Source: Campylorhamphus procurvoides (lineage: Eukaryota > Chordata > Aves > Passeriformes > Dendrocolaptidae). Taken from it: a stretch of DNA of 64,000 nt. A program made the position numbers and the translations under genes. This document shows, one piece after another, positions 43,490-53,971 of this stretch; position 1 is the stretch's first letter, and each line of letters starts with the position of its first letter. Below the pieces are notes generated by a model. It was not told the origin of the DNA. It made no database searches and saw only the letters and a list, made by a program, of their open reading frames with translations. The DNA lies in contig WBMV01000852.1 in NCBI GenBank assembly GCA_013396655.1, forward strand, positions 124,001 through 188,000, written 5' to 3'.

Positions 43490-43819
43490 GTCTGAAGACG
43501 ACTGCCTCCTCCTCCTTCAGAAGTAGCATGCGCACAGTCTTCCTGGCCAATGATTCTTCTACAGCAAGCAGCACTTCTTCCTCATCCTGAGAAGCCTTCA
43601 TCTCTTCCTATGTCAGTGGCTACAAGGCCAAGAGCCAGCTCACCACTGTCCCCACCAAAGTCTCTCGGACTGGGGCCTTCCTGCCATCACACACAAGAAG
43701 AAGAACTTGCAAAGGTGGTGGAGCAGGACCCTATGCTGGAGGAACTATGTAAGCCCCTGTGCTGCAAGCTTTGCAATGTCACTCTGAATTCGGCCCAGCA
43801 AGCCCAGGCTCATTACCAG
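43490..43819 (+). CDS. ZMAT3: ZMAT3 first coding exon (5' UTR part + residues 1-90)
   Basis: The ATG is at 43550 and coding runs 270 nt to HYQ/gtaagg at 43819. It carries the Pro/Ser-rich N-terminus and most of finger 1 (CKLCNVTLNSAQQAQAHYQ). The acceptor is probably ctggtctag at 43489, though gtttcag near 43467 is an alternative. The ATG has C at -3, a weak context, and an overlapping upstream ORF precedes it. Confidence 0.93.
43528..43590 (+). other. Upstream ORF overlapping the ZMAT3 start (20 codons)
   Basis: An ATG at 43528 with A at -3 (AGCATGC) opens a +1-shifted frame, MRTVFLANDSS and so on, that ends at TGA 43588-43590, 38 nt past the ZMAT3 ATG. The Ser/Thr-rich peptide has no recognisable function; its effect, if any, would be on initiation. 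Confidence 0.5.
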
Positions 43820-46800
43820 GTAAGGAGAACAGCAAGAAGCACAGCTTTTGGGGCTCTGCTGCATCTGCAGCTTGTGTAGACATTCCTGTGCCAGCGTGAG
43901 CACTGCCAGCAGCGTTGCTGTGGCAGCACAGAGGGAAGTGTGGGCTAATGCACAAGGACTAACTCAGCTTCTCGAGGGGGTTTTGATGCTGCATTGGGGT
44001 GGCTGCACACCAACAACAGCTTGTGAGCTGACTTCTCTGGAGCTACCTCTGCATCATCTAATGGACTGAAACTACTCTGTAGACATATCTTCACCCTGCT
44101 TGGATTTTCTGGTTGTGCAGACATGCTGCAGTGTTTTCATATAAAGTGTCATCACTGAAGCTTTTTGCAAAAGCTTTGTCCACAGGGACAGAGAAGTGGT
44201 ACCAAGATGGCTTGGGTGAAAAAGCAGACTCCTGTGTTTTATACGACCTATATTTCACCTCTACATTAGTTCAATAAAATTGAACTTGATTGCAGGCATG
44301 ATTTTGTGAGGCCTGGACAGATGTTTTCTACTGGATCTAGCTGTGCCATCAGGAAAGGGGTTGCTGCCATGTATTTATTACTGTCTCCTTTCTGAGACAA
44401 TGCACAGCACTGATCTGGTGGGGCCATTTATGCAGACACTCATCAGCTGGGTCAGTTCAGACCAAATTCATTGTGTTTGAGCAGATCTGGTTGATTTTTG
44501 TGAAATAGGGTAGGAACTCTGCATATGGTTCTTGCTGAGAAGTTGAATATATCAGTCTTGCGTTATCCCTTTTTACTGGCACCCCCTCTTCCTGGCGCTG
44601 TATTTGTGTGAGATATGGAAATAGTGACTTTCTCCACCAGTGAATCCAAAAGGGTGGTTGTCCATACCCTCAGGACACCAGACTGAGGTCTCAGATTTGC
44701 TGTTGGCCCTAAGAAAGTTATATCCTGCTAGCAAAGGGGTAGATTGAACTGGTGTTACATTTTTAATGTCTGATTTCTGCCATGGGGGTACAGATGTTCA
44801 TTTATAGTACAAACTTGCATTTATGCATATACCTTACTATGCATTCACAATGCATATGCATACTCTCATGTAGGTCTATCAGGTTTCCAGGACACTTAAA
44901 AGAACTGTGATACATGTTTTCCAAGAGAAAATAAAATATGAAACAGGGGTTTTTTTACATTCAATCTCATGTTTTAACTCATGTTTGCAATCTCACGAAA
45001 AAGTGTGAATGTGTATGTGTGTGTTCAGGCTTATCAAAAAACTGCAAAGCAGTTAATGTTTCGTGTTTAAAATACTGGTTGTAAGTGAAATGGAAACAGA
45101 TTGAGAAAGTAATTGTAACCTTACTGAGAAAGTCAGTTGAAGATAAGACCCAGTCATGTTACGTGATGAGCATTTTGGAGCAAGGAAGAGATGCCAGCCT
45201 CTCTTGAGTCCAGAGCTGTTATTTTCTGAGTGACAGCTCCTTTACCTGGGCTGCCATCTTCATGGCCACTTTCTCATTTTGGTTTCTGTATCATTTTTCG
45301 TTCAGTGTAAGATACTATTATTAGGACAGTGATTAATCTGGGTTCTCTTTGCAGGGTAAAAACCACAGTAAGAAACTCCGAAATTACTATGCTGCCAACA
45401 GCTGTCCGGCACCTGCCAGGATGAGTAATGCGGTTGAGGCTGCCCCACCTCAGGTTGTCTCCCTTCCAACTCAGGTAAGACCTGGGAAGGGGACTGAGAT
45501 CATGCTGCTTACTTGTCACCTGACCCCCAGTAAGGGTAACTAGATCTCAGACTTTGAGGATTACCGCAGGAGTTGGGAAGGAATTTTCCTTCTGATGGCA
45601 TAGGATGGTGGAAATAGCCTGCTGTGAGCTGTTTGCTTTCCTTTGAAGATGGAGATATTGATCTGCCCTTGCAGCACAATATTGGACTTCAAATGTTCTA
45701 TTTCTGCCTGGCAAATACTTTGATTCCTAGGTAAGTCTGATGTGCTGCTGATTATGGTTGTTTAAAGGCAGGTATAAAACAGCATTGTTGGAACTGGATT
45801 TGGATGTGAGGGTGTGGCATCAGCTCTGCACAATCATCCCTCTGTTGTGTGAGGGAAGCCTACATGGAAAAAGTGCTTTGGTACTCCTACACCCATTGCC
45901 CAGGGCAGTTAGCTAATTCCTCTTTTGTTGTTCCTTTTGAAGTGCTCATTCCTGTGTGTAGAGTGAATGGATTGTTCCCTCAGTGATCCAGATTAATCCT
46001 GTTTTGGGCACATTAGAGGCAAAAGAGATGATTTTTGCTTTCTTCTAGAATTCATCCCTTGGGATTGTCATGGGATGTGGCAGCTAACCTGGCTTTTGCA
46101 TGTGACTGTGCAGGGAATCACAGCTGGGCCGCAGGGACTGAAGCTGTGCCTGTCACTTCCCAAAGCAGAAGCCTCTGTTGTCTGTAGGGAAGCAAAGAGC
46201 ATTTGCAAAGTGGCAGATTGTTCCAGATGCTGCTGGAGCCACCAGAGGGAGACTCAGCCCCGTGTAAACTGGCTTTGCAGCTCACCAATCTGCATTGGGA
46301 ACGGTGGGGTCCTGTCCAGGATATTGGGACACGGCTGCTGTACCTGCCAGGGTATCTGATGATGCAATCTTTAATGGATAAAATGGTCCATGGCAATAAA
46401 AATACCACTCTGTGGCCATGTGAGGATTCATGTTATGAGACACAAGTCAGAATTGTGTGTCTGTGTGTGTGTGTGTGTGCGTGTGTATAAGTTTGACCAG
46501 TATCAAAAGAGATGCGAAAGAAAGTCAACTTGGCAAGTGCTGCAGTGACATGGCTGTGTGAATCACTGCTGCTGCACTGTTTACAAAACACTTTTCCCTT
46601 CATGTTACATGCTGAGGAGACATGGTTGTTGCCCCAGTGTATGTGGCCTGACTCAATAGGCAAGGTGTCCTTCATATGGCAGGAGTTACTTGTGTGAGGC
46701 TGGGTCCTTCGTTTTAAGTTTGGATTCCGGTGTCCTCTTACCTGAAGGGTAAGGGTCGGAGGTTTGGCAGCTCTGCTATTGGGTTTTTTTCCCCTCTTGC

Positions 46801-48858
46801 TGTGGGCAGGGAGCTGTGTAAAGACAGGGTACTGTGAAGAAATTAGGTCCACTGTAAATAGAAGAGGAACATCTTTACCTTTCACTGGGTCTTCCTCAGT
46901 GTGAGTCACTGCTCATCAGCTTCCAGCAGTCAGCAGTAGAGGAGTTAAAGCATTGCTGTGATGTAAACAAGCCTCTATGGCTACTGCAGAGGTACAGGTT
47001 GGTTGTTCAGGTTGCTTTCCCCTCCATCTGAGGCCAGGGTTTTGCCCAGATCTCCAGGAATTTGCAGATTGTCCTGTAGGCTGTGGCAGGAAAAATGAAG
47101 TTCATGTAAGAACACTTCAGAGGGAACTTGAGTGTTCTAATCCACATGCTTTAATTTCAGCTCTCCTGCTGTCTAATGAAGACAGTACTGTTCTCATCCC
47201 TGTGATTGAAATACTTCAACAATTTAACCTGCTTGTGTTTCACATGCTGTCTCTCCCTTTGCTGCTAGATGGGATCCAGTAAACCAGGTGGCCGAGTGAT
47301 CTTGGCTACAGAGAATGATTACTGCAAGCTCTGTGATGCCTCGTTTAGTTCTCCGGCCGTGGCACAGGCTCACTACCAAGGGAAAAATCATGCCAAAAGG
47401 CTGCGTCTTGCAGAAGCACAGAATAACTCATTCTCGTAGGTATTGTTCAACTCCATGCTCAGGCTGAAAGCATGTGGCAGTGTCTCTGGTAGGCTTTTTC
47501 TCAGAAAACTCTGAATTGCAGCTGTTTATATTTGTTTAACCTTCAGGGATGCATCAGAGCTGGGCAAGAGAAGGGCAAGGAAAGAAGGAAATGAATATAA
47601 GATGATGCAAAACAGAAGAAATATGTATACAGTTCAGAACAACACAGGTAACTTGAAGCTTGCACCTCTTCTGTAGTTGGAATAGTTACAGATAATAAAG
47701 ACTTATTTTTCTTCTTTTTCTGAGGTCTGTTTTTAGCAGAGACAGGTTGTGAAAGGAGCTGGTCCAAGCTCTGCTGATCCTTCATATCTGCATGTTTTTT
47801 CCCAGCTGCTGAAGTTGCTTTGTTTTGTCAGCCTGCTTGTTAGTTCTGTTTCTCAGTTTGTAACTTAATTTACCATCTGCCTGTCTCTAAGGCTGCTCTA
47901 AGTGGTGACAATTTTCCTGCTTTATTTTCTTGGCAGGTGGCCAGGTGCTTTGACTCCTACTGTGGCACATCAACCTGTACTTGCACTCCCATGACCAGAA
48001 TGAGAGAGCATGTTAGCCTCCCTCTAAGACCATCTGTTCTAGCCTAGAGTCCTTCCTCAGGTGTTAGATACTAACTTTGCCTCTTTACTATGATTTAAAG
48101 AGTGTGTTATAGTCTCCAACCCAGCGTCTATTTCTTTTTTTCATTTTAAGTTGTTTTATGAGCACACATTATGTGAAACCCTGATTCTCAGTGAAGTTTG
48201 GTTTAATCATTTCGTTCTAACCACTGTCATGTGGAAAAGATAAATCTTTTAAAATTCTATTCAAAATCATTTTTGAGTTTTAAACTGAGGCAGCTTATTC
48301 TAATCAAATCATTCTGATTCTGCAACTGGATGGTTAAGAAAAAAAAAAAGAACTGATTCATTACTTAAATGGTTAGACTCCTAATTTTCAAAGACCTATT
48401 GATTTTCAGTAAGACTGGGGCACTAAGCCCACTCTACTACTTTATAAAATTCCATCAAGTGCTGCTGCACCCCAATAAATCTGGATATCAGTGGAGAAGT
48501 GGGAAAATGACATTCAGACTCTAATCAGTTAGAGAAGCAAATCTTTCTCTGCTATTTAATTGTTCACTGGGCTAAGAAATTTTCACTGAGCTGCCTAAAG
48601 CTTTTACTTCTAACAGGTAAAAGAGGCTTTTCTGTTGACTCCTCAGGTCCCTATTTCAACCCCCGCTCGCGGCAGAGGATTCCTCGGGATCTGGCCATGT
48701 GTGTCACGCCCAGTGGCCAGTTCTACTGCTCCATGTGCAACGCCGGCGCCAGCGAGGAGATGGAGTTCAGGCAGCACTTGGAGAGCAAACAGCATAAAAG
48801 CAAGGTGTCCGAGCAGCGGTATAGGAACGAGATGGAGAACCTGGGCTATGTACAATGA
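43550..48858 (+). CDS. ZMAT3: ZMAT3 (Wig-1/PAG608), matrin-type zinc-finger RNA-binding protein, complete
   Basis: ZMAT3 is a nuclear p53-induced protein that binds double-stranded and AU-rich RNA, alters mRNA stability and splicing, and can stabilise p53 mRNA. The five coding exons (270+120+167+101+212 nt) join to 870 nt, giving 289 residues and a TGA at 48856-48858. Three matrin-type C2H2 fingers are visible: C72/C75/H88/H94, C149/C152/H165/H171 and C247/C250/H263/H269, each with the long 5-residue His-His spacing typical of dsRNA-binding fingers. Between fingers 2 and 3 lies a basic stretch, KRRARKEGNE. The start MILLQQAALLPHPEKPSS matches the family N-terminus. Orientation is divergent from PIK3CA, as in other vertebrates. 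Confidence 0.97.
45355..45474 (+). CDS. ZMAT3: ZMAT3 coding exon 2 (residues 91-130)
   Basis: 120 nt, in phase, acceptor tttgcag, donor gtaaga. It encodes GKNHSKKLRNYYAANSCPAP, completing finger 1 (His94), and a Pro/Val-rich linker ending SLPTQ. Confidence 0.96.
46454..46487 (+). repeat. TG dinucleotide microsatellite
   Basis: An interrupted (TG)n run of about 34 bp with single CTG and CGT interruptions in a ZMAT3 intron. On the minus strand it creates an artefactual His-Thr-rich frame. Confidence 0.95.
47269..47435 (+). CDS. ZMAT3: ZMAT3 coding exon 3 (residues 131-186, zinc finger 2)
   Basis: 167 nt, acceptor ctgctag. It encodes MGSSKPGGRVILATENDYCK and on to AEAQNNSFS, with finger 2 at C149/C152/H165/H171. 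The frame requires donor gtaggt at 47436, splitting Ser186. A second donor 4 nt downstream would insert a stop; see findings. Confidence 0.95.
47547..47647 (+). CDS. ZMAT3: ZMAT3 coding exon 4 (residues 186-220)
   Basis: 101 nt, acceptor cttcag, donor gtaact. It encodes DASELGKRRARKEGNEYKMM and on to YTVQNNT, a basic linker likely to include nuclear-localisation residues. The preceding intron is only 111 bp. Confidence 0.95.
48370..48432 (+). repeat. Old amniote-type palindromic interspersed repeat, second copy
   Basis: GGTTAGACTCCTAATTTTCA, then CCTATTGATTTTCAGTAAGA and GGGGCACTAAGCCCA. It has the same kind of consensus as the 42262 copy (CCCATTGATTTTCAATGGGA core). It lies in the last ZMAT3 intron. 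Confidence 0.45.
48647..48858 (+). CDS. ZMAT3: ZMAT3 last coding exon (residues 220-289, zinc finger 3)
   Basis: 212 nt, acceptor ctcctcag. It begins PYFNPRSRQRIPRDLAMC, and finger 3 is at C247/C250/H263/H269. It ends ENLGYVQ before TGA. This exon is markedly more GC-rich and CpG-rich than its surroundings, including several CGC and CGG codons. Confidence 0.96.
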
Positions 48859-51800
48859 CGCGCCACCCTCGGTCGTAGTTTGCAACTAGAGCAGCTTGTC
48901 TCGCCTGCTGTTTGCCACATGCCCTGCTTTGTGCTCCATTTGATAGGAGTATGCTCTCGAGCTATACATGTAACACCTGCAAACTTAATGGTATGGTTAG
49001 GTTTTTTTTCTGTCATAGTTGGCAGGATGACGCTGTGCAGGACATGAAGTGTTTTTGATGTTTGTTTGCTAATTACCTAAGGCTCTTCGTTGTATTGAGT
49101 GCCGGGGAGGACTTTGTCTTCTCCCCAGCCTTCTGCATGAATATGCAAAGCCCAAGAAGTGCTGGGAACTTCTGTGGTTAAACCATGTGGGTGGACCACG
49201 TGCAAAGCCCACTCCCCTCTTTGCACACCACAGAGCAGTGCTCCAGAATGCCTCCCTACAGCAGACTGAATCTCTGGGCAACTTGTAAAAGAGGGGCAGG
49301 AATAGGGCCTGTGAGTGTGTGAACTGGTGGTGTACTTGTCTGCACATTGCTGCTTCTGGCCCCCATTACAGCCCAGAGTAGGTTCTTTCCACATCCTTGT
49401 AGAAAGGCTGTGCATACCTCTTCTCCTTAGAGGGTCTTGCCTCTTATTGCTTCCTCTGCAGTGCAGTTTTCATTCTGAACATCTGACATGGATTTCAGCT
49501 GATTAGCCCCATTCAGAAATACTCTCTTCTACCAGTTATCAGTGAAAAAAGATTCTCAATGTAGTTGCCTAAACACCTCTGTGAACCATGGGTGTAGCTC
49601 ATCTCCCTGAAGAGAATCTCGGGGGATCTCAGTGGCTAATGAAGTCAGTTGGAAAGTAAACCTACTCATGTGAGATGTGCTTTGCTCTGATTCTGCCTTA
49701 GACTGAGTAGGGTTGAGAAAAGACTGGAAGGAACTGTCAGATGTAATAGACCAAGTGTTTGTTTCTGGCCTGCAGCTTTTGCTCTGGGAGAACAGGGCTA
49801 CCTGGACCATGGGTGGCAGATGTTGGTGTGTCCCACTGCCATGCCATTCCCTGGATAAAACCCAGTGGGTGTTAGAGAGCAAAGCTGAAATGCTCATTTG
49901 AACTAGAGCTACCAAAATTGGATGATTCCCCCCCTTCTCTTTCTTTTCCCATCTCAGGATGGGTTTCAATTCTATTCCTTGATGTGACCTTGGCTGTTGT
50001 AGGGACCATCAAAAATCCAAAGTTAGGTAGGATTTAAATGTCAGGAGTGATGAGTGTTTGAGTAACAGCTTTTTGGTCTCATAGAAGTATTCATGAAACT
50101 TGTTAAGCAACTTTTTAAGTGTAGACAAACTCAAAGGGTGTGTGTTTGTTTTGATATTCCTTAGCAAAAGTAGAAAAGGGATAAAGAGCAGAAGAAGGGC
50201 TGACATTTATTCTTCTGCTTGTTTGGGTAGATGTGAGGAGCTGTAATTGGAGCTCAGTTTAGTGTTTCTCAAACATCAGCTCCAGTGGCAAGTGCAGTGT
50301 GTAGGTGGCCTTTGCTGGACCTGATCCCCCACTGTGCTGCTGCAGCTGTGCACTGGTGTAGCTTCACTGACTTCAGTGGCAGGTGCAGAGAGAGGGTACA
50401 GGAAGCATCATCGCTCATCTCTCACCCCTCTTTGGGCAGTCCACTGAATTAGATGCAGCCCCTTTGGTTTCAGTAGCATTTTACCAGGGATAAATTGTAC
50501 CTATTGCATAATGTTGAAGGTAACTCCCATGCCTCCTTTTGTCTTGCCATTCTGATCCTGCCTTTTCCATTCCAGAAGGACTTTCCGCTTGCCTTAAAGA
50601 ATGAAAAATGAGTAAACTAACAAAAATATCCAGATAGTTTTTATTTGTCTTTCTAGTTCACCTTCAAAAGGTTTGTTGCACTTGGCTGCTCGTCAGAAAT
50701 TGAGTACTGTTTTGTTCAGCTCCTGAGCATCAGGCAGCCATACAACCTTGATGCAGCCTTCCTAAATCCAGGCAAGGTGAGCTCTTGCATAGGAGCCAGA
50801 AACAACCCCCTGTATCATTCCTTGCTGATCCTTGCCCTGCAAATACAGGCAGAGCAATGGATGTCCTCATGAGTGGGATTTCCTCTCCTCCTTTGTGCAA
50901 AACTCAGTTAAATGGGGTTTGTGCACTGGAGCACATTAGAAGGTACAGGTGCCCAGATTATGGAGCACTCATTGAGCAGTTTTGACAGCCTGTAAGTCTA
51001 TTTCTTCTGTGCTTTCCTGCCCCTGCCTCACCCTCTGTGTAGCCTTGCCAAAATCTTTTATCAGCCTTTCCCCCATCATTGTTTGCAGTCACGGAAGGGC
51101 TTCAGTTTTCTCTTTGTGTTCTGTCCCTTGGTTTGCCAGTGTGGCACCACTGTGCAGAGGGACAGAGTGAGTTAGATGAGCCTTACCATAATGTGCTCCA
51201 CCAGAGTGATCCCTGCATTATGGTTAAACATCCCTCTGGCTGTAAATTAAAGTGTGGCATTTCCCACAGGCTACAATTAGTAGCAGAAAAACAACACTTT
51301 GTGAAATAGGAGCTGGAGGAGCCATAGGTACTGGTGCTGTGTAGCTTATTGCTTGGGATGAGGAGGCATTTTTGCTTGCTTTCATGTGTTCCAAAAGTCA
51401 GCTGCTCACCACTTAGCTTTGGTTGCTGCTCCTGCTTCCAGTCCAGCCATCTGCTCTTCATTTGGCATTTCCAACAACTGCTGGAGGTGTCAAAACTGGG
51501 TTTTCTCCAGCTGGTGCAAACGTGCCACAGCACATCAGTGTGCTGGTGCTTTTGGGAGGGTGTAGGAGGGAGGTGCAGGGGACTGTTCTTGCAGGCTCCT
51601 CTCTGCATGGGTCTTAGTCGGGTTTTGAGGTATGGCTTCAGTCTGCCCTGAACTGAGAAGCCTCAATCTGCTTTGCTTTATTCAAGGGAGTACAACAACG
51701 TGATCATCCTGGGAATTTCAAAGTGGTGGGTTATATAGCAGGTGTAAAGCAGATAGTGGGACTCAAGTGACAGGAGTAGGACAGGTTTTCTGCATAGGAG

Positions 51801-52481
51801 GAAAAATGTCTTGCTGGGAGAAGCAGCTGAGACTCACTCTGCCCCAGTGCTCTGTTGTGGTCCTTCCTACAAGTGACCAAAGCTTTCCTCTCCCTCTTCA
51901 GCTTTGCTAAATAGCTTGTGATTTTCCCACTCTCCCTTCAGCATAGGAAGTTGTTGACTGCAAAGAGAAAACACTCCACCTCACTACTGTCATTAGGGTT
52001 CAGGACAGTCCAAACTTGTACTTGTCAGCATGCGAATCTGAGTGGATCCTGATTTGTGAAAGGTGTTCTCCAAATCAGTGTTCAAAACATGCATTGGAAA
52101 CATGTCCTGAGCAAACCCTGTTTGACATAGATGGGCTGAGAACACTGTATAGCTGAAGTACCATTTTCCAGACCCAATTAATCTTTTTCTCATGTTAAAC
52201 AAAGTACCAAACCCAAGAAACAGGACTTCTGTGAAGCTGTCACATTGGCCAGTAGGTTAATGACCTTTGCTGCTAGAAATAAAATGTAAATCAATGTGTT
52301 CATATTTATTTTACTGTACTGACCACTAAATGATTTGTTAATATTTAAGGCATTATGCTGTAGGTTGTTTTTTTAAGTAGGAAAATTCTATATCGCACTT
52401 TGCTTTTGGATCAGAAAGATTATTTATTATATTTGTGAAAATCTTTTTCTCCCACATAAGTATTGTTTTCTTTCCCTTGAT

Positions 52482-52545
52482 GCAAAAAACCCCACCAAAC
52501 TCAAACAGCAAAACCCACCCCAAACCCAAAAAAACCCTGAATCAA
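52482..52545 (+). repeat. A/C-rich low-complexity tract
   Basis: Runs of AAAACCC, CAAAC and CCCACCCC over about 60 bp in the probable ZMAT3 3' UTR. A similar stretch is at 36487-36523 in PIK3CA intron 1. Confidence 0.7.
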
Positions 52546-53280
52546 ATCCAGCCAGAGGATCTCTGTTTCTTTTCATGCTAAACAAAATGGGGATTTGCTT
52601 GCAACTTGTTATTGAATGTCCATTTCCAATTTCTTTTCCCTCTAATGGTTCCTTTACTAGCTCGGGATGATATTTTTAGAGACACAAAGTTCATGCTTCA
52701 TTTAAGCATTTCTTTTAAGGCAAGGAAGTAACCATGTGGAATTCATGAATTTGTGAGGAATATGAAAGTGATACTGTTTTGTTTATATTAAGCATTAGCT
52801 GTTGTTTTGCATTCTGCACTAATGAGCAAATGTGTTTATAATCTTGCCTAACACCAGTCTGTTTTTGACTTTTGCTTTCTTCATGTACATTGAAAGGAAC
52901 CCTGAAAACTTCTGTGGAGTTGCTTAGGATGGTCATCAACATAACAAAATGCAGATTTTTTTCTGTAAAGCTGCTTGTCTTTTTTCCTTTCCTAGATGCC
53001 CATTATAGGGCATTAGAAGGGAAAGCTATTGCCATAAGCATGGATTCATATTTTAGCTTATTAATGCATGATGTCCTTTTGCTCTGTTACTCAAGTAATG
53101 CTCTCACTGTAACCACTGGGAATCTTGCCCAGGTCAGGAGTAAGTGAAACACCCAAGCCAAAGATCTGTTGGCTAGGGCCAGGCAAGGTACATTGCTAAA
53201 ATTTGTCTTTTACTCCTGTGTTTGGATTAAAACACTCTAAAGGTTTTGCTTTTTGAGGACTGAGTATCTGGTTCTGTAAG

Positions 53281-53347
53281 GATTTGGTCTTGCTCCCAGT
53301 AAAATAGTTTGAAATATGTTGACTTTAGTTGAGTAGGAGCAAGCCTT
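53281..53347 (+). repeat. Old palindromic repeat in the ZMAT3 3' UTR
   Basis: TTGCTCCCAGTAAAATAG on the left and TTGACTTTAGTTGAGTAGGA on the right form imperfect arms around GCTCCCA and GGAGCAA, like the GCTCCCATTGACTTCAATGGGAGC-type repeats of amniotes. Confidence 0.4.
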
Positions 53348-53965
53348 GAAAACCTTCAGGAATTTCGTACTGCTGATGTTTTCTCTTATATGTGTTCTTT
53401 TGTTTTAAAATATTTTACAACCATGTATACAAGGATGCTCTGGATGAGATGAACATCTGCTGCTGGTTATGGAAAAACAAATGCCATGGTTGCCAAAGAC
53501 TAACAGAAAATGGAGAAATATGGACCTGGCTTCTTTGAAGTTAGTGGCTAAGTTTCTATTATTTTGAGCTGGGCTGGCTTTTTTGCCACCTGCATAAAAT
53601 CAGAAGGGAAAATAAAATCCACTCTGAAATAAATATGATCAAACAAGAGTTCTGGGATCCCTCCTTTTAAAAATGTATCACAACTAAAATTCTGGTTTTT
53701 TATCTGAAATATTTGCAGGGCAGGACTGTGGATTTTTTAAAATAAAACCAGTCTCTTTTGCAGGGGAAAAATTCCTTGTTTTAATTTCCTTCTGCATCTG
53801 TACAGCAACAATGTTTGCAAGTGCTTTGAACATGTTTCATCTAGAGCCTCCTTGTCAGGTTGTTTTGTTGTTTTGTATATTTTTCCATATTTTCTTTATA
53901 TTGTACTGACCCTCGTGAGGGAATACTTGATGCAAATGATTTTTTTCTTTTCTTCTTCATTATAT

Positions 53966-53971
53966 AATAAA
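53966..53971 (+). terminator. ZMAT3: Candidate ZMAT3 poly(A) signal AATAAA
   Basis: AATAAA followed after about 20 bp by a likely cleavage region and a GTGTTTGG-type downstream element. It is chosen over earlier hexamers because sequence character changes after it, but earlier sites may also be used. Confidence 0.5.

Larger units (their letters stand above)
43820..48646 (+). other. ZMAT3: ZMAT3 introns between coding exons
   Basis: Four introns of 1535, 1794, 111 and 999 bp. They contain a TG microsatellite (46454-46487) and an old palindromic repeat (48370-48432). No further exon was recognised. Confidence 0.85.

Noticed and set aside
46433..46909. Minus-strand open frame of 158 codons with a His-Thr repeat
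   Set aside because: The repeat is the TG microsatellite; no other feature supports a gene.
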